64,000 bases of DNA, from assembly GCF_019800005.1 (NCBI RefSeq), contig NZ_JABGCL010000011.1, positions 142,132 to 206,131 on the forward strand, read 5' to 3'. The notes under the pieces are model-generated. The model made no database searches, was not told the origin of the DNA, and saw only the letters and a program-made list of their open reading frames with translations. Positions within the stretch are counted from its first letter, which is position 1, and every line of letters begins with the position of its first letter. The stretch is from Geminicoccus harenae (GTDB lineage Bacteria > Pseudomonadota > Alphaproteobacteria > Geminicoccales > Geminicoccaceae). Positions 15,562 through 26,895 of this stretch are shown piece by piece. Both the position numbers and the translations under genes were made by a program.

Positions 15562-17358
15562 GGGCGGGGAGCGGTTCGTGGCCCGCCATGCACCGCCCGC
15601 CGATCCTGCCAGCACATGCGCGCTGTTGATCAGCGCCAGGTGGGAGAAGGCCTGGGGGAAGTTGCCGAGCTGCCGCCCTGCGTGCGGGTCGTATTCCTCC
15701 GCCAGCAGGTGCAGGTCGTTGGCCAGCCCCGCCAGCCGCTCGAACAGGACACGCGCCTCGTCGAGCCGGCCCATCGCGACATAGACGTCGCACAGCCAGA
15801 AGCTGCAGGCGAGGAACGCCCCCTCTTTCGGCGGCAGCCCGTCCACCGCTTCCCTGGTAAGGTAGCGCAGCACCAGCCCGTCGCGCAGCAGCTCGCGCTC
15901 GATCCGGGCGACCGTGCCCTGGATGCGCGGGTCGTCGATCGGCAGGAAGCCCACCAGCGGCATGAGCAGCAGGGCCGCATCGACGCCGTCAGCACCGTAA
16001 TACTGCACGAAGCTGTTCTGCCGCGCATCATAGCCGCGGGTGCAGATGTCGTGGTGGATCTCCGCGCGGATCCGGCGCCACTCCTCGACCGGCCCGTCCA
16101 GGCCGAACTCTTCCACGCTCAGCACCATGGCATGGAAGGCCAGCCAGCACATGACCTTGGAATGGACGAAGTGGCGGGGCTCCCCGCGCATCTCCCACAG
16201 GCCGGAATCCTTTTCCCGCCAAAGGCCGGCCAGCCCGACGACGATGCTGCATTCCAGCGGCCAGACCTCGTCGGTCTCGTTCAGGCCGGCCCGCCTCGCC
16301 ACGTAGAAGGCGCCGATCACCGAGCCGTAGACGTCGAGCTGTCGCTGCCGATAGGCGTCGTTGCCGATCCGCACCGGCCGGCTGCCCTCGAAACCCGGCA
16401 GCCAGTCGAGCTCGGTCTCGGTCAGGCGGCGCTCGCCATGCAGGCCGTACATGATCTGCAGCTCGTCGGGCGAGCCCGCCATGGCGCGCATCAGCCAGTG
16501 CCGCCAGTCCTCCGCCTCCTCACGATAGCCGGACGCGAGCAGCGCATAGATCGTGAGCACCGCGTCGCGGATCCAGCAGTAGCGATAGTCCCAGTTGCGC
16601 ACCCCGCCCGGCCATTCCGGCAAGGAGGTGGTGGGTGCCGCCACGATCCCGCCGCTCGGGCTGTAGGTCAGGGCCTTCAGCGTCAGGAGGGAGCGCTCGA
16701 CCACCTCCTGGTGATCGCCCCGATAGATGGACTTCGCCGTCCAGGCGCGCATCACCCGGGCGGCATGCTCCACCAGTGCCGGGGCGTTGCGGACCGGTGG
16801 CGGAATGGGCAGATGCGAGGGGAACCACTCCAGGACGAACGCCGCCTCCTCGCCGGCGCCCAGCTCGAACTCGGCGGTGCTGGCGAAGTCGGCGTTCTCG
16901 AACGGCACGTCCGCGGTGAGCCGGACGGCATCCGGCCCGGCCACCGCCACCACGCCACCCTCGACCTGGCGCAGCCACGGCACATAGGCGCCATAGCCAA
17001 ACCGGAAGCGGATCTCGGTATGGAGGCACAACCGGCCGCGTCGGCCCTGCACCAGGCGGACCAGCCGGTGGCGGCCGCCGCGGTCCGGCAGGGTGAGCAG
17101 GTCGACCACCACCACCTCGCCCGAGGCAGATTCATGGGTCGTTTCCAGGATGAAGGTGCCCTTCCGGTAGCACCGGCTGACCCGGGCACCGGGATCGGCG
17201 GCAGCCATGGTCCAGGACCCGTGCCGCGCGTCGCCGAGCAGGCTCGCGAACATCGCCTCGGAATCGAAGCGCGGCAGGGCCAGCCAGGCGATCGTCCCGT
17301 CGCGATGGACGAGCCCCGCACCGGTGGTGGACCCGATCAGCGCATAGTCCTCGATCAT
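15547..17358 (-). CDS. Glycoside hydrolase family 15 protein (glucoamylase/trehalase-like)
   Basis: A 603-residue cytoplasmic glycosidase (no signal peptide) hydrolysing alpha-glucosidic bonds, probably of trehalose or short dextrins. The N-terminal beta-sandwich (residues 1-220; MIEDYALIGSTTGAGLVHRDG) and the (alpha/alpha)6 barrel (230-600) with NWDYRYCWIRDA are diagnostic of bacterial GH15. ATG 17358 gives the standard MIEDYALIG start; the frame remains open 39 bases further up. It follows the chemosensory operon on the same strand after 97 bases but is functionally unrelated to it. Confidence 0.88.
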   Translation of the reverse strand: MIEDYALIGSTTGAGLVHRDGTIAWLALPRFDSEAMFASLLGDARHGSWTMAAADPGARVSRCYRKGTFILETTHESASGEVVVVDLLTLPDRGGRHRLVRLVQGRRGRLCLHTEIRFRFGYGAYVPWLRQVEGGVVAVAGPDAVRLTADVPFENADFASTAEFELGAGEEAAFVLEWFPSHLPIPPPVRNAPALVEHAARVMRAWTAKSIYRGDHQEVVERSLLTLKALTYSPSGGIVAAPTTSLPEWPGGVRNWDYRYCWIRDAVLTIYALLASGYREEAEDWRHWLMRAMAGSPDELQIMYGLHGERRLTETELDWLPGFEGSRPVRIGNDAYRQRQLDVYGSVIGAFYVARRAGLNETDEVWPLECSIVVGLAGLWREKDSGLWEMRGEPRHFVHSKVMCWLAFHAMVLSVEEFGLDGPVEEWRRIRAEIHHDICTRGYDARQNSFVQYYGADGVDAALLLMPLVGFLPIDDPRIQGTVARIERELLRDGLVLRYLTREAVDGLPPKEGAFLACSFWLCDVYVAMGRLDEARVLFERLAGLANDLHLLAEEYDPHAGRQLGNFPQAFSHLALINSAHVLAGSAGGAWRATNRSPPGRSA

Positions 17359-17455
17359 GCTGCAGCACAGCCCCCGGGGCGGTGACCTACCGGGCAACGG
17401 AGTGCCTCGCTGCCTGGCCGATGTCGAGCAGCGTGACCAGCCGGCTCCGGAGCGG

Positions 17456-20029
17456 TCAGGATGGAGCCGAGCTGCCGTCCAGCGCCCGCAGCACGTCGCC
17501 GAGTGCGGCGCGCGTATGGATGATCGCCCGATCCAGCCGGTCCAGGAGCTCGGCCAGCACGGCCTGGTCCCGTCCCGCCCGCGCCGCCGCCTCGATCCGG
17601 GCGGCCAGCGCGGTTACCCGGGGCAGGCCCACCGTCCCGGCACTACCCTTGAGCTTGTGTGCCTCGGCGATCAGCACCGCCACCTCACCGTCGCCGGCCA
17701 GCATCCGCTGCCGGCACTCCCCGGCGGCCTCGATGCTCCGGCCCAGCATCTGCCGGAGCATCGAGGCCGGCATCTTCGCCGCCATGTTCTCGATGCGCCG
17801 CTCGTCCAGGAGCGGCTGCTCCACCGGATCGTCGCCTTGCAAACCATCGGGATCAGGTGCGGCGGGCGGGTCGCTGCGCATCGGCGTGCCGCGGGCGATC
17901 GCCGCCAGGGCGCCGAACAGCTCGCTCCAGACGATCGGCTTGATCAGGCAGCGGTTCATGCCGGCGGCGAGATAGCGCTCCCGCTCGCTCGCCATGACAT
18001 TGGCGGTGAGCGCCAGGATCGGCACGCCGGCCTGCGGCGACGGCAGGCGGCGGATCCGGGCGGTCGCCTCCGCACCGTCCATCACCGGCATCTGCACGTC
18101 CATCAGGATCACGTCGTAAGGGACCCGCGCCGCCTGCTCGACCGCTTCCTGGCCGTTCTCGACCAGGTCGACCTGGTGGCCCTGGCGCGTCAGCATCGTG
18201 CTGATCAGCTCGCGGTTCACCGCCACGTCGTCGGCGACCAGGATCCGCATCGGCGGCACCGCATCGCTCTCCGCCGCCTCCTGCAGGGCAGCGTCCACGA
18301 GCTGCCCGCGCCGCATCGGCAGCTCGAACCAGAACAGGCTGCCGCGCCCCTCCTCGCTCTCGACGCCGATGGTGCCGCCCATGGCATCGACCAGCCGCTT
18401 GGAGATGGCGAGCCCCAGGCCGCTGCCGCCATAATGCCGGCTGGTCGAGGCATCACCCTGGACGAAGGCGGAGAACAGGGCGGCCTGGCGCCCGGCGGCG
18501 ATGCCGATCCCGGTATCGCGCACCCAGATGCGGAGCACGACGGCCTGCTCGTCGGCATGGCGCAGATCCACGCCGATCACCACCTCGCCGCGGGCGGTGA
18601 ACTTCAAGGCGTTGCCCACGAGGTTGACCAGCACCTGGCGCAGCCGGGTCGGGTCGCCATGCACCACCAGGCCGGACAGGTCGTCCACCTCCTGGCGCAG
18701 CACCAGCCCCCGCTCGGTCGCCTGCGGCTGCATCAGGGAATAGACGTGGTCCACGGCCGCGGCCGGCGCGAAGTCGATCGTCTCGAGCTGCAGCCGGCCG
18801 GCCTCGATCCGCGAGAAGTCCAGGATGTCGTTGATGATGCTGAGCAGGTGCGCGCCGGACCGGCGGATCGTGTTCACGTAGTGGAGCTGGTTGGGCGAGA
18901 GGTCTTCCGCCGCGAGGAGGTCGGCCATGCCCAGCACCCCGGTCATGGGCGTGCGGATCTCGTGGCTCATGGTGGCCAGGAACTCGGTCTTGGCCCTGGC
19001 CGCACGCTCGGCGGTCTCCTTGGCCTGCGTGAGCTCGGCCTGCACGTCACGCAGGCGCAGGTTGGCCGCGGCCAGTTCGGCATTGGACTGCTCCAGCGCC
19101 GCGATCAGCTTGGCCTTGGCCTCGGCCGTGCGCGCCAGTTCCCGCGCCTGCTCCAGCTCGCGCTGCCGCTCGGCCTCCTCCTTGGCACGGCGGATCGCCT
19201 CTTCCTGCATGGCGCGCCGGCGCAGATGCGCACCCAGCCGGGCGCTCAGGATCTGCAGCCCGCTGCCGGCGTCCACGAAGTCGTCCACCCCGGTCTCCAG
19301 CACCCCGAGCGGCGGGTGCAATCCCGGGGTGGGCTCGAGCGCCACGATCTGGAACGCCTGGCCCAGGCTGCGCCTGGCGTCGTCCAGCCGCCGGCAGCAC
19401 TGCAGCGCGGTCTCGACCGAATCGGGCAGGAGCACGACCACGCAGTCATAGGGGTTCGCCCCCAGCCGGGCCACCGCCATCTCGCCGCCCGGCACCACGG
19501 TCACGTCGTGGTTCTCCTGCTGGAGATGAACCGCCAATCGGTCCGCGATCGCCGCCCGGCCGCGGTCGACCTCGGTCACGTCCACCACCACCAGGGTACG
19601 GCTGCGCCGGAACTCGGGCACGGCGGCATCCGACTCCGGCGCCGCCCCGGCGGGGCTGCGCAGGAGGTTGCGGATGCGCAGCAGGAGCACGTCGCTGGCG
19701 GCGGACTTCGGCACGAAGTCGTCCGCGCCGCTCTCGAACGCCCGCCGCTGCGATTCCAGGCTGTCCGAATCGGTCAGCATCAGGGTCGGCAGGCTGCGCG
19801 TGCGCATGTTCATGCGCACGCGGCGGGTGAACTCGTCGCCGCTGATCCCGGGCAGGTGCAGGTCGACCAGGGCCAGTGCGGGCAGCTCGCCGTTCAGCTT
19901 GGCGAGCGCGTCCTCCGCACTGGCCGAGGACATGGTGGCCCAGCCCTGCTGCTCCAGGGTGAGCTGAAGGCGCAGGGCTTGCGTCGGCGAATCCTCGACG
20001 ATGAGAATCTTGGGAGCAGGCTCCGTCAT
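17456..20029 (-). CDS. Hybrid histidine kinase: REC - degenerate REC - HisKA - HATPase - REC - Hpt
   Basis: An 857-residue soluble multidomain signalling protein. Order: receiver 1 (residues 8-122, Asp56, Lys108); a second receiver-like domain (145-270) lacking the phosphorylated Asp; a coiled coil (275-345); HisKA with His356 in MSHEIRTPM; ATPase domain (about 400-570); receiver 3 (about 590-710, [12 protein letters not shown]); Hpt with His791 ([10 protein letters not shown]). The receiver pair resembles that of PleD. It is the last gene of the chemosensory operon, overlapping cheB by 4 bases, in the slot where Wsp operons carry the diguanylate cyclase WspR. CheA probably phosphorylates receiver 1 (inference); the final partner after Hpt is not in the window. 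Confidence 0.9.
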   Translation of the reverse strand: MTEPAPKILIVEDSPTQALRLQLTLEQQGWATMSSASAEDALAKLNGELPALALVDLHLPGISGDEFTRRVRMNMRTRSLPTLMLTDSDSLESQRRAFESGADDFVPKSAASDVLLLRIRNLLRSPAGAAPESDAAVPEFRRSRTLVVVDVTEVDRGRAAIADRLAVHLQQENHDVTVVPGGEMAVARLGANPYDCVVVLLPDSVETALQCCRRLDDARRSLGQAFQIVALEPTPGLHPPLGVLETGVDDFVDAGSGLQILSARLGAHLRRRAMQEEAIRRAKEEAERQRELEQARELARTAEAKAKLIAALEQSNAELAAANLRLRDVQAELTQAKETAERAARAKTEFLATMSHEIRTPMTGVLGMADLLAAEDLSPNQLHYVNTIRRSGAHLLSIINDILDFSRIEAGRLQLETIDFAPAAAVDHVYSLMQPQATERGLVLRQEVDDLSGLVVHGDPTRLRQVLVNLVGNALKFTARGEVVIGVDLRHADEQAVVLRIWVRDTGIGIAAGRQAALFSAFVQGDASTSRHYGGSGLGLAISKRLVDAMGGTIGVESEEGRGSLFWFELPMRRGQLVDAALQEAAESDAVPPMRILVADDVAVNRELISTMLTRQGHQVDLVENGQEAVEQAARVPYDVILMDVQMPVMDGAEATARIRRLPSPQAGVPILALTANVMASERERYLAAGMNRCLIKPIVWSELFGALAAIARGTPMRSDPPAAPDPDGLQGDDPVEQPLLDERRIENMAAKMPASMLRQMLGRSIEAAGECRQRMLAGDGEVAVLIAEAHKLKGSAGTVGLPRVTALAARIEAAARAGRDQAVLAELLDRLDRAIIHTRAALGDVLRALDGSSAPS

Positions 20030-21093
20030 GTCGGGCGGCCGTCCTTGGCAGTCTGGAGAAGGTGCGGGCCGATCGCGTCGAGCGGGAGCTGGAGCCGCGC
20101 GGCACCGGTCCGCGCGGCGACCGCCGGCATCCCGTATACCACGGCCGACGCCTCGTCCTGAGCGATGGTGTGCGCACCGCGCTGGCGCATCGCGAGCAGG
20201 CCGGCGGCACCGTCGTCGCCCATCCCGGTCAGGACCACCCCGATCGCCCGCTCGGCGAAGCTGGCCGCGATCGACTGGAGCAGCATCGTGCCCGACGGGC
20301 GCTGGCCGCCGACGGGCGGCTCATTGCTGAGCAGGAGCAGGTCCTGGCCGGCGATCAGGTGGTGCCCGCCCGGCGCCACGTAGACATGCCCGGACGCAGG
20401 GCGCTCGCCATGGCGGGCCAGGCGGACCGCCATCGGCACCTGGCTGTCCAGCCAGGCCGCGAAGCCTTCGGTGAACTCGGCACCGATATGCTGGACGACC
20501 GCCACCGGCAGCGGGAACTCCCGCGGCAGGGCGCCCAGCACCTTGGCCAGCGCCGCGGGGCCGCCGGTGGAGGCGACCATGCCCAGGATCTCGTAGCGCG
20601 CGGCACTGCGGCAGCGGCCCGTCTCGCCACTGGCCTGGACCAGTGGCCGGGCCGAGAGGTGGCGCTGCGGCACCACCCGCACCTCGCTCATGATCGCGAG
20701 CTGCTGGCACAGGCGCCGGGCCAGGCGGGGAAACTCGTCGCGGCGGCGGCCGAGCGGCTTCTCGGTGACCGACAGGGCGCCGGCCTTCAGCGCGTCCAGG
20801 GACACCGTCACCATGGGATTGCTGATGGTGGCCGAGGTGATGACGATCGGGGTCGGCCTAGTCTGCATGATCCGGCGGGTGGTCTCCACGCCGTCCATCC
20901 CGGGGAGCTGCACGTCCATCAGCACGATGTCGGGGCTCAGGCGCGGCACCAGGGCCAGCGCATCCTCGCCCGACCCGGCCACCGCCACCACCTCGAACCG
21001 GCCGTCCTCCGCCAGCACCTGCTCGAGTTGGATCGCCGCCACCCTGGAATCCTCGACGATCAGCACGCGGATCCTGCCGCGCTCCCTGGTCAT
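20026..21093 (-). CDS. cheB: Chemotaxis response regulator/protein-glutamate methylesterase CheB
   Basis: A 355-residue adaptation enzyme that demethylates (or deamidates) glutamates of the MCP when phosphorylated by CheA. Receiver domain residues 1-125 ([19 protein letters not shown]) and methylesterase domain about 165-350 with the Ser-His-Asp set in [14 protein letters not shown] and [12 protein letters not shown] 21093 lies 7 bases after the cheA stop; a longer frame would run into cheA. It corresponds to WspF in Wsp-type systems. Confidence 0.92.
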   Translation of the reverse strand: MTRERGRIRVLIVEDSRVAAIQLEQVLAEDGRFEVVAVAGSGEDALALVPRLSPDIVLMDVQLPGMDGVETTRRIMQTRPTPIVITSATISNPMVTVSLDALKAGALSVTEKPLGRRRDEFPRLARRLCQQLAIMSEVRVVPQRHLSARPLVQASGETGRCRSAARYEILGMVASTGGPAALAKVLGALPREFPLPVAVVQHIGAEFTEGFAAWLDSQVPMAVRLARHGERPASGHVYVAPGGHHLIAGQDLLLLSNEPPVGGQRPSGTMLLQSIAASFAERAIGVVLTGMGDDGAAGLLAMRQRGAHTIAQDEASAVVYGMPAVAARTGAARLQLPLDAIGPHLLQTAKDGRPT

Positions 21094-21100
21094 GGCGGCC

Positions 21101-23374
21101 TCACGGCGGGTCGACGAACTGGCAGATCGTTTCGAGCAGGGTGCGCTGCTCGAAGCCCTGCTTGGTAACGTAGGCGTCGGCACCCAGTTCCAGGCCGCGC
21201 TGCACCTGGTCCCGGGCATCCCGCGAGGTCAGCATGATCACCGGGATCGTGGCCAGGCCGGCATCCGCCTTGAGCGCCTGCAACAGGTCGAACCCGTCCA
21301 TGCGCGGCATTTCCACGTCGCTGATCACGAGGTCCGCCGGCTCCCGGCGCAGGCTGTCCAGGGCGTCCTGCCCGTCCACCGCCAGACGCACCCGGAAACC
21401 CTCCGCCTCCAGGATGCTCTTTTCCAGCGTGCGCGTCGTGATGGAATCGTCGACCACCAGGATGGAGGGCGGCAGCTTGCGCGCCTCGCTGGCGAAGCGG
21501 ACCGGGCCCCCGTTCGTCTGGCCATCGATCAGCAAAGCCGGGCTCAGCACCAGGATCGGCCGGCCATCCCGCAGGAAGGTCCCGGCCACCACCGGGTCGG
21601 TCCCGGCCGGCGGCTCCTGGACCGCCGCCTGCCGCATCTCCAGGAGCCCGTCGACCAGCATGGCGACCCGCCGCCGCCCGGTCCGCAGGATCACCACCGG
21701 GCAGAACCCACTCTCGTCGGTGAGCGAATCCTCGCCCATGCCGAGCAGGCCGCCCAGGATCGACAGGGCGGTCACCGCGCTGCCCTGGCGCAGCACCGGC
21801 CGCCCCTCCACCGTGGCAATCTCGCTGGCCCGGATCCGCAGCACCCGATCCACTGCATGGGCGGGCAGCGCGAAGGTCTGGTCGCGGCAGGCCACCAGCA
21901 GGAGGTCGGTGCGCACCACCGACATCGGCAGGCTCATCTCCAGGCGCGTGCCATGGGGATGGTTCGGCCCGATCTCGAGGTCGCCCTGCAGCCGGGCCAG
22001 CACCTCCTGCAGCACGCCCAGGCCCATGCCCCGGCCGGACAGCCGGTCGACGGTGCGGGCGGTGGAGAAGCCGTCGCGCAGGAGGAAGCGGGCGAGCTCG
22101 GCCTCCTTGGCCATGTCGGCTTCGGCTGCGTCGAGCAGGCCCGCGGCTACCGCGGTGGCGCGGATCCGCCCGAAGTCGAGCCCCCGCCCGTCGTCGGTCA
22201 CCTCGAGCCGCAGGCGCGTGCCCTGCAGGCCAAGCGTCAGCGCCAGCCGGTTGACGGGCGGCTTGCCTGCCCGCTCCCGCTCCTCCGGCAGCTCCGCGCC
22301 ATGCGCCACCGCGTTGCGCAGGACGTGCATCACCGGGTCTTTCAGCGCCTGGAGGATCATCCGATCCGCCTCCAGCTCCAGGCCAGTCATCCGGAACTCG
22401 ACCAGCTTGCCGGATTCCCGCGCCAGGTCGCGCACCATCCGGCCAAAGCCCGAGAACACCTCCTCCGCCGGGATGAGCCGCGCCTGGGAAACGTCGTCCT
22501 GGAGCTGGTCGATCAGGCGCCGGGTCTTCCAGGCGCTCGTCGCCTGCAGGCCGGTCAGCTCCCCGATCCGCCGCCCCAGCCCGGCGATCGCCTTGTCGAT
22601 CGCCTCCAGCGGGCCGGCCGTGCCCTGAGCCGCCGGCTCGTGGCGGCGCAGCTCGGCCCGGCTGCGCTCCCAGGTCCGGCGCAGGGCGGCTGCCTCGTCA
22701 TGGAGGACGCGCAGCCGCCGGCCGATCTCGGCCTGCTCGCTGGCCTGCGCCAGCAACAGGCCGCCCGTGGTCATCAGCCCGTCCAGGTGGCGCGCACGGA
22801 TCCGCACGGTCTCGTGCCCGGCCGGCGCCAGCGGACGGGCGACCGGGTTGGCTCCCGGCTCTGCCGCCGGCTGCGGCGGGGCAGGTGCGGGCGGGAGTTC
22901 GGCCGCCGGATCGGCTGGCGGTTCCGGGGCGGGCGTTGGCTCCGGGGCCGGCGGCTCCGGATCGGCCGGCTCCGGATCGGATGGCGGTTCCGCCGTGGCC
23001 GCTGCCTCGGCCGCCGCGCCGCCCAGCAGCGCGTCGAGCACCTGGGCCACCGGCAGCTTCGCTACCACCACCTCCGGGTCGTCCGCGACGTCCTCGACCG
23101 CGTCGAGTGCGTCCAGGACCGCCCGCACGACCGGCGGATCCAGTGCCAGCTCGCCCTGCCGGACCCGCTCCAGCAGCGATTCCAGCCGGTGCGCCAGTTG
23201 CTCGATGGCCTGATGGTCGACCGCACGCGCGGCACCTTTCAGGCTGTGGGCGCGGCGGAAGATCTCCGCCAACTCCGCCTGCCCGGCACCTGCAGCCGTC
23301 AGGCGGCGCATCGCGGCCAGATGCTCGCGATATTCCGTCGCGAAGGCGTCCAGGAGCAGCTGGCGGATGTCCAT
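21101..23374 (-). CDS. Hybrid chemotaxis histidine kinase CheA with C-terminal receiver
   Basis: A 757-residue kinase of the chemosensory array. Hpt domain with His43 (RRAHSLKGAAR); no P2 domain but a Pro/Ala/Glu-rich linker at about 118-185; dimerisation and ATPase domains (about 280-500; HVLRNAVAHG, DDGRGLDF, GRGMGLGV); a CheW-like domain (about 500-625); C-terminal receiver (about 635-755; VISDVEMPRMDG). A CheA-REC fusion is typical of WspE, FrzE and other alternative-function systems rather than flagellar CheA. It overlaps the MCP gene by one base. Confidence 0.92.
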   Translation of the reverse strand: MDIRQLLLDAFATEYREHLAAMRRLTAAGAGQAELAEIFRRAHSLKGAARAVDHQAIEQLAHRLESLLERVRQGELALDPPVVRAVLDALDAVEDVADDPEVVVAKLPVAQVLDALLGGAAAEAAATAEPPSDPEPADPEPPAPEPTPAPEPPADPAAELPPAPAPPQPAAEPGANPVARPLAPAGHETVRIRARHLDGLMTTGGLLLAQASEQAEIGRRLRVLHDEAAALRRTWERSRAELRRHEPAAQGTAGPLEAIDKAIAGLGRRIGELTGLQATSAWKTRRLIDQLQDDVSQARLIPAEEVFSGFGRMVRDLARESGKLVEFRMTGLELEADRMILQALKDPVMHVLRNAVAHGAELPEERERAGKPPVNRLALTLGLQGTRLRLEVTDDGRGLDFGRIRATAVAAGLLDAAEADMAKEAELARFLLRDGFSTARTVDRLSGRGMGLGVLQEVLARLQGDLEIGPNHPHGTRLEMSLPMSVVRTDLLLVACRDQTFALPAHAVDRVLRIRASEIATVEGRPVLRQGSAVTALSILGGLLGMGEDSLTDESGFCPVVILRTGRRRVAMLVDGLLEMRQAAVQEPPAGTDPVVAGTFLRDGRPILVLSPALLIDGQTNGGPVRFASEARKLPPSILVVDDSITTRTLEKSILEAEGFRVRLAVDGQDALDSLRREPADLVISDVEMPRMDGFDLLQALKADAGLATIPVIMLTSRDARDQVQRGLELGADAYVTKQGFEQRTLLETICQFVDPP

Positions 23375-25050
23375 CAGAGGTGATAGCGCCCGATCGACTG
23401 GACCAGTTCCCCCGACAGGGTGCTGAGATTGGCCGCGGCCCGGTCGAGCTGGCGGGTACCGTCGGCGGTCTGGGTGCTGGCTTGGCGGATGTTGCGCAGG
23501 GCGATCATCACCTGCTCCAGGCCGATATGCTGCTGGTTGATGGCGGCGACGATCTGCTGGAACGTGTCGCTGCTCTCCTGGATCGTGTCGGTCAGGTGGT
23601 TGATCGCCCCCTGGGCCTGGTCGGTCTGCGCCGTGCCCGAGCTGATCCGCTTGACCGCTTCCTCGGTGAGCATCACCGAGGTGTTGATCCCGCGCTGGAT
23701 GTCGCCCAGCACGGCGCGGACCTGGACGGTGGCTTCCTTGGACTGGTCGGCCAGGTTCTTGATCTCAGCGGCCACCACCGCGAAGCTCCGGCCGTGCTCG
23801 CCGGCCGCGGCCGCCTCGATCGCCGCGTTCAGCGCCAGGATGTGCGAGCGCTCCGCGATGTCGTTGACCGTCGCAATGATGTCGCCGACCGCATGGGTCC
23901 GCTCGCTCAGCATCACGATGTTCTCGGCGACCGATTCGACCTGCTCGCGGATCTTGTCCATCACCCGAGCGGTGTCGCCCACCGCCTGCAGCCCGTTGCT
24001 GCTCGCCTGGACGGTCTCCTCCGTCCCCAGCGACAGTTCCTGGGCGCGCTTGGACACCTGCGCGCCCGACTGGGTGATCTCGTCCAGCGTGGCCGAGGTC
24101 TCCTGCACGGACGCCAGCTGCTCCTCCACGCTCGCCGCCTGCTGCTGGGTGGAGGTCCGGATCTCCTGGGTCGCGGCGTTCAGGCTTTCCGACACCGTCC
24201 GGCTCTGGATCGCCAGCTCCCGCAGGCCGGCGACCATGCCATTGAGATGCTGGGCGAGCTGGGAGATCTCGTCCTTGCTGCCGATGGTCACGGACGCGGT
24301 GAGATCACCGGCGCCGATCTGCTCGGCGAAGCGGGCGAAGCGGGCGAGCGGACGGGTGATCGAGCGCTGCAGGAGCCAGGCCGCCACGATACTCGCCAGC
24401 ACGATCCCGGCAAACGCGGCCGCGACCGTGATCGCGGCGGTGCGGTGCATCTGCTCGATCCAGTCCTGTGCCTCGTTCACCAGCTGCACGACGCTCGTGC
24501 GAAGGCTGGTGAACCGCTCCTCGATCTGGTCGGCCAGCCGTGCCGCCTGCCCCTGCGCGTCCTCCGCCATGGCGAAGTCGCTCTTGGACAGTGCGTCGAA
24601 CTGCCGGAGCACGATCGGCTCGAGTTGCCGGATCAGGTCCTCCGCTGCCGCGAGCGTGTAGATGAGCTGGCGGATCTGCTGGTCGATGCCGGCGGAACCG
24701 ACATCGTCGAGCCGGCCCTGCAGGCTGGCGCGCAGCGCGCCGACGGCCTGCCGGAGCTCGGTGAACTCGTTCTGCCATTCGGCCAGCGCGTCCTGCCGGT
24801 TGGCACTGCCGTTGCCGAGCGCCGCCAGCAGGGTGACGTCGCGCAGCCGGTTCCGGGCGGCGTGCGCCTGCTGCTGTACCAGTACGATCCCGTTGACGTC
24901 GTTCAGGAACGTCAGGTCGTGCTCGACGATCTGCTCGCTCAGGTCGCGGACCGTACGCAGCACATGGAGCTGGTAGAGGCCCAGCGCCAGCATCAGCAGG
25001 ACGATGATGCCGAAGGTGACGAGGATCTTCTGCCGGACGCTAAGCCACAT
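23374..25050 (-). CDS. Methyl-accepting chemotaxis protein
   Basis: A 558-residue receptor. Membrane helix 1 at about residues 10-30, a helical periplasmic domain of about 160 residues without a recognisable ligand fold (probably a four-helix bundle), membrane helix 2 at about 195-217, a HAMP domain to about 270, then the coiled-coil signalling domain with hairpin region [20 protein letters not shown]. It ends in GRYHL, without an NWETF-type tether for CheR or CheB. ATG 25050 overlaps the upstream cheW by 11 bases; the frame upstream is a shadow of cheW. Equivalent to WspA. Confidence 0.9.
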   Translation of the reverse strand: MWLSVRQKILVTFGIIVLLMLALGLYQLHVLRTVRDLSEQIVEHDLTFLNDVNGIVLVQQQAHAARNRLRDVTLLAALGNGSANRQDALAEWQNEFTELRQAVGALRASLQGRLDDVGSAGIDQQIRQLIYTLAAAEDLIRQLEPIVLRQFDALSKSDFAMAEDAQGQAARLADQIEERFTSLRTSVVQLVNEAQDWIEQMHRTAAITVAAAFAGIVLASIVAAWLLQRSITRPLARFARFAEQIGAGDLTASVTIGSKDEISQLAQHLNGMVAGLRELAIQSRTVSESLNAATQEIRTSTQQQAASVEEQLASVQETSATLDEITQSGAQVSKRAQELSLGTEETVQASSNGLQAVGDTARVMDKIREQVESVAENIVMLSERTHAVGDIIATVNDIAERSHILALNAAIEAAAAGEHGRSFAVVAAEIKNLADQSKEATVQVRAVLGDIQRGINTSVMLTEEAVKRISSGTAQTDQAQGAINHLTDTIQESSDTFQQIVAAINQQHIGLEQVMIALRNIRQASTQTADGTRQLDRAAANLSTLSGELVQSIGRYHL

Positions 25051-25606
25051 GATTTGCCGTTCCGTCGACGCGACCGAGGATGGTCTCGGGATCCAGGAGG
25101 TCGATGCCGCTGCGGGTGATCCGCCCGAGCGTGCCGGGCAGGCCGTCCTCGGCCGGGAGCAGGTCCGCGGCCGGGGCCTCGACGATGCCGGCGGCACGGT
25201 CGACCCGCAGGCCGACCCGCCCGCCGCCCTGGCGCAGCACGACCAGATGCCCGCCGCTGCGCCGGGCGGACCCTGCCCGCCTGCCGAACAGCTCCGCCAG
25301 GTCATAGACGCGGCAGAGCACGCCCCTGGTCTCGACCAGCCCCAGCAATGCCGGCCCTGCCCGCGGCAGCCGGGCCGGCAGCGGCATCGCCGCCACCTCG
25401 GCTACGGCATCGACCCGGAGCGCACAGCTCTCGCCATCGACCTCCAGCAGCAGCAGCGCAATGGTGACTGCCTCCGCAGCCATGCTGCGGGTCGCGAGCT
25501 GCCGGGTGCGCTCCAGCAGGATCGCATGCGCGCGGCCGTCCAGACCTTCGGCCGCCATGGGCTCTTGCTCGGGATGCCGCAGGGCCATGGGGCGGTCCGC
25601 TTCCAT
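25040..25606 (-). CDS. CheW-like coupling protein
   Basis: A 188-residue adaptor linking MCP and CheA. A CheW domain is seen from about residue 42 ([22 protein letters not shown]) to the end, preceded by about 40 extra helical residues. It follows the cheR gene by 2 bases. It occupies the WspD position. The long N-terminal extension is unusual for CheW; an internal start (M42, TTG or GTG codons nearby) cannot be excluded. Confidence 0.85.
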   Translation of the reverse strand: MEADRPMALRHPEQEPMAAEGLDGRAHAILLERTRQLATRSMAAEAVTIALLLLEVDGESCALRVDAVAEVAAMPLPARLPRAGPALLGLVETRGVLCRVYDLAELFGRRAGSARRSGGHLVVLRQGGGRVGLRVDRAAGIVEAPAADLLPAEDGLPGTLGRITRSGIDLLDPETILGRVDGTANHVA

Positions 25607-25608
25607 GC

Positions 25609-26895
25609 TCAGGCGCGCAACTGGCGAAGCTGGCCGGCCAGCAGGCTGCGCAGCTCGGCGACGTTCAGCTCACCGGCGGGCACGGGCTGGTCCTCGCCGA
25701 ACTCCGCCAGGCAGCGCAGCGCGTTGGTGAAGGACTTGAGCGCGCCCGCGAGGTCGCCCCGCCGGCGCAGGAGGTCGCCGAGCTGGAGATGGGCCATGGC
25801 GAACCCGCGGTCGAGATAGATCGCCCGCCGCAGCGCCTGCTCGGCGGCCTCGGTCTGCTCCGCCTGCCGCAGCGCCAGCGCGTCCTGGTAGAACGCGACC
25901 GGATCGGGCGGCAGCGGCGCCGGGGGCCGGATCCGGGCAGGTGCCGCACCGTTGCGGCATGGTGCCGGCCGTGACATGGCCACCGGGCGGTGTCGTGGCG
26001 GGGCAGCCGCGACCGCCGGTCGCGATGTGCCATGGTCCTGCCGGCGCCGGTAGAGGATGGCGCCGGGGGCCAGCACCGGCTCGAAGTCCGCCTGGAACGG
26101 TGCGCCGCCCTCGGCATGGCCGATCAGGAGCCAGCCATGACCGACCAGGCGCGCCGCCAGCTTCGGCGCCAGCGCGGCCAGCGTCGGCTGGTCGAAGTAG
26201 ATCATCACGTTGCGGCACAGGATGATGTCGAAGTCGGCCAGCCGGTCGTCCGGTGCCGGCTCCGGCGTCAGGTCCATCAGGTTGTGGTGGCGGAACTCGA
26301 CCATGCCGCGCAGTTCCGGGCGTACCCGCCAGCCGCCGGGTGCGGGCTCCACCACCGCCGCGCGGTCGGCCGGCGCCACGTCGCGCAGCGCCCATTCGCT
26401 GAACTCGCCGCGCCGCGCCTGGGCCAGGAAGGCCCGGTTGATGTCGGTGCCGAGGATCGTGACCCGCCACTCGGGCAGGCGCTCGCCCAGCGCGGCACGC
26501 ACCAGTGCCGCCAGCGAATAGGCCTCGGCACCGGTGGCGCAGCCGGCGGACCACAGGCGCAGGCGGCGCGTGGCGGCGTTGCGCGCGATTGCCTCGGGCA
26601 GCAGCCGGTCGCGCAGCGCCTGGAACTGCTGGCTGTAGCGGAAGAAGAAGGTCTCGCCGATCGTCAGTTCACCGACCAGCGCGTCCCATTCGCCCGTGCG
26701 CGCCGGATCGGCCTCCAGCAGTGCCAGATAGGCGGCGCAGCCGGCCGCCCCGCAGGCGGCCAGCCGCCGCTCGAGCCGCTCGGCCAGCGCCTCGTCCTTG
26801 TCCTGGAAATAGGCCAGCCCGGTGGCCGCCAGGATGCGGCGCTTCAGCAAAGGGTAGCCGGGATCGCGCAGGAGCGGGGGGTCGGCGCGGCTCAT
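25609..26895 (-). CDS. CheR methyltransferase with C-terminal TPR repeats (WspC-like)
   Basis: A 428-residue SAM-dependent methyltransferase that methylates glutamates of the MCP. CheR N-domain about 10-75, catalytic domain about 80-270 with SAM motif WSAGCATGAEAYS and the CheR motif DIILCRNVMIYF. A Pro-rich linker follows, then two or so TPR repeats (about 325-410; YQDALALRQAEQTEAAEQ). CheR-TPR fusions are characteristic of WspC and other non-flagellar systems. ATG 26895 overlaps the upstream cheW by 4 bases (ATGA). Confidence 0.9.
   Translation of the reverse strand: MSRADPPLLRDPGYPLLKRRILAATGLAYFQDKDEALAERLERRLAACGAAGCAAYLALLEADPARTGEWDALVGELTIGETFFFRYSQQFQALRDRLLPEAIARNAATRRLRLWSAGCATGAEAYSLAALVRAALGERLPEWRVTILGTDINRAFLAQARRGEFSEWALRDVAPADRAAVVEPAPGGWRVRPELRGMVEFRHHNLMDLTPEPAPDDRLADFDIILCRNVMIYFDQPTLAALAPKLAARLVGHGWLLIGHAEGGAPFQADFEPVLAPGAILYRRRQDHGTSRPAVAAAPPRHRPVAMSRPAPCRNGAAPARIRPPAPLPPDPVAFYQDALALRQAEQTEAAEQALRRAIYLDRGFAMAHLQLGDLLRRRGDLAGALKSFTNALRCLAEFGEDQPVPAGELNVAELRSLLAGQLRQLRA

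Noticed and set aside
17357..20161. Plus-strand ORF of 934 codons
   Set aside because: It is antisense to the hybrid kinase, whose domains are unmistakable. Long antisense frames are expected in this high-G+C DNA; the product has no recognisable domain.
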